Source: Burkholderiales bacterium
Lineage (GTDB): Bacteria; Pseudomonadota; Gammaproteobacteria; Burkholderiales; Burkholderiaceae_C
DNA: 5,476 nt
Reading direction: 5' to 3'
Assembly: GCA_028869035.1 (NCBI GenBank)
Contig: JAGWTL010000210.1
Location: 1-5,476, forward strand
In this document: one piece after another, positions 4,796 through 5,476 of the stretch
Numbering within the stretch: the first letter of the stretch is position 1
How the letters are laid out: each line of letters opens with the position of its first letter
The notes under the pieces: generated by a model
What the model saw: only the letters and a program-made list of their open reading frames with translations
The model's database searches: none
Told to the model about the DNA's origin: nothing
Position numbers and translations under genes: made by a program

Positions 4796-5476
4796 ATGCA
4801 TATCCATATCCTCGGCATCTGCGGCACCTTCATGGGGGGACTGGCCGCCCTCGCCCGTGAAGCGGGTCACAAGGTCACCGGTTGCGACGCCGGCGTCTAC
4901 CCGCCCATGAGCGAGCAGCTGCGCGCACTGGGCATCGATCTGATCGAGGGTTTCGGCGCCGACCAGACGGCCCTGAAGCCCGATATGTACGTGATCGGCA
5001 ATGTGGTGAGCCGCGCACGCGCCGCCGACGGCAGCCCGAAATTCCCGCTGATGGAAGCCATCCTCGAAGCCGGCGCGGCCTACACCAGCGGCCCGCAGTG
5101 GCTGGCCGAGCACGTGCTGCAGGGCCGCCACGTGCTGGCCGTGGCCGGCACGCACGGCAAGACCACCACCACCTCCATGCTGGCCTGGATCCTGGAGGCT
5201 GCGGGCAAGCAGCCCGGCTTCCTGGTGGGAGGGGTGCCCATGAACTTCGGCATCTCTGCCCGCCTGGGAACGGTGGCCCCCACGCTCCCCGCTGCGCGTG
5301 GTTCGCTGCCCCCCGAGGGGGCCCTTGCGCCTTGGGGCGGTCCGGCGGCGCAAGCCCCCGCCCAAAGCCGTCCGCTCTTCGTCATCGAGGCCGACGAATA
5401 CGACACCGCCTTCTTCGACAAGCGCAGCAAGTTCGTGCACTACCGGCCGCGCACGGCCATCCTGAACAACCTCGAG
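4796..5476 (+). CDS. mpl: UDP-N-acetylmuramate:tripeptide ligase (murein peptide ligase), C-terminus outside window
   Basis: The first 227 residues of Mpl; the rest (about half of a normal ~450-residue enzyme) lies beyond the right edge. Mpl is a cytoplasmic Mur-family ligase that uses ATP to join recycled L-Ala-D-Glu-meso-Dap tripeptide to UDP-MurNAc, feeding it back to peptidoglycan synthesis. The N-terminus MHIHILGICGTFMGGLA is nearly identical to E. coli Mpl and is the nucleotide-sugar binding start. SGPQWL (98-103) and the ATP P-loop AGTHGKTTT (117-125) follow, then FVIEADEYD (195-203, Mg-binding acidic residues) and FFDKRSKFVHY (206-216), which separate Mpl from MurC. Between ARLG (155-158) and FVIEADEYD there are 36 residues where E. 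coli has four, all Pro/Ala/Gly-rich. The gene diverges from the minus block and the frame is open throughout. MurC is the alternative but the DEYD/FFDKRSKF signature favours Mpl. Confidence 0.96.
   Translation, partial: MHIHILGICGTFMGGLAALAREAGHKVTGCDAGVYPPMSEQLRALGIDLIEGFGADQTALKPDMYVIGNVVSRARAADGSPKFPLMEAILEAGAAYTSGPQWLAEHVLQGRHVLAVAGTHGKTTTTSMLAWILEAAGKQPGFLVGGVPMNFGISARLGTVAPTLPAARGSLPPEGALAPWGGPAAQAPAQSRPLFVIEADEYDTAFFDKRSKFVHYRPRTAILNNLE
5276..5366 (+). repeat. Palindromic GC-rich element embedded in frame in mpl
   Basis: The segment coding for the extra mpl residues is made of inverted repeats. GCCCCC (5308-5313) and GGGGGC (5317-5322) form a perfect six-base stem around CGA. CTTGCGCC (5324-5331) pairs with GGCGCAAG (5347-5354). 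Part of it, CCCCCCGAGG followed seven bases later by TGCGCCTT, matches the minus strand of the accC-prmA spacer (CCCCCCTGAGG, five bases, TGCGCCTT). It resembles a repeat I associate with intergenic regions of Comamonadaceae. Exact borders are not defined because no uninterrupted copy is available here. Confidence 0.65.

Noticed and set aside
5276..5366. The mpl element as an intrinsic terminator or a gene-breaking insertion
   Set aside because: The reading frame continues unbroken into the conserved FVIEADEYD and FFDKRSKFVHY motifs, and no T-run follows the stem.
4745..5440. Upstream extension of the unknown gene to a 431-residue protein
   Set aside because: The extra 232 residues are antisense to the conserved mpl, and AGGAG in front of the ATG at 4744 marks the real start.

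Overview
This window looks like a GC-rich betaproteobacterial chromosome, most probably order Burkholderiales and close to Comamonadaceae. The protein sequences support this: AccC matches the E. coli residue numbering throughout, and the neighbourhood accB-accC-prmA followed by a zinc-ribbon DUF3426 protein is a familiar betaproteobacterial one. Palindromic GC-rich repeats of a type I associate with Comamonadaceae also occur. The assignment is from memory of these families and was not tested by search. The genes are mostly core housekeeping. No CRISPR array, transposase, tRNA or rRNA was seen.

Layout, read along the minus strand from right to left. A conserved gene of unknown function (4744-4145) is followed after 8 bases by a membrane-anchored thioredoxin-like (TlpA/ResA-type) gene (4136-3591) that starts with TTG. 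A 126-base spacer carries the likely accB promoter, with operator-like repeats. Then come accB (3464-3018) and accC (3005-1656), 12 bases apart, encoding the biotin carrier and biotin carboxylase of acetyl-CoA carboxylase. A 122-base spacer filled with hairpin-forming repeats separates accC from prmA (1533-649), the ribosomal protein L11 methyltransferase. Last is a zinc-ribbon/DUF3426 membrane protein (615 down to base 1) that runs off the left edge. On the plus strand, divergent from the whole block, is mpl (4796 to the right edge), which recycles cell-wall peptides and is cut by the window end.

Functionally, accB and accC make the first committed step of fatty acid synthesis and prmA modifies the ribosome, so the minus block is a growth-linked operon. 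mpl ligates recycled murein tripeptide to UDP-MurNAc.

The most unusual feature is inside mpl. About 32 extra residues sit between the conserved ARLG segment and the FVIEADEYD metal-binding strand. They are encoded by a palindromic GC-rich element that resembles, in part, the intergenic repeat between accC and prmA. It looks like an intergenic-type repeat captured in frame in an essential-type enzyme fold. Secondary points are the doubled 12-base motif at the accB promoter, the TTG start of the thioredoxin-like gene, and -10-like boxes placed so that mpl and the DUF3426 gene may be (nearly) leaderless.
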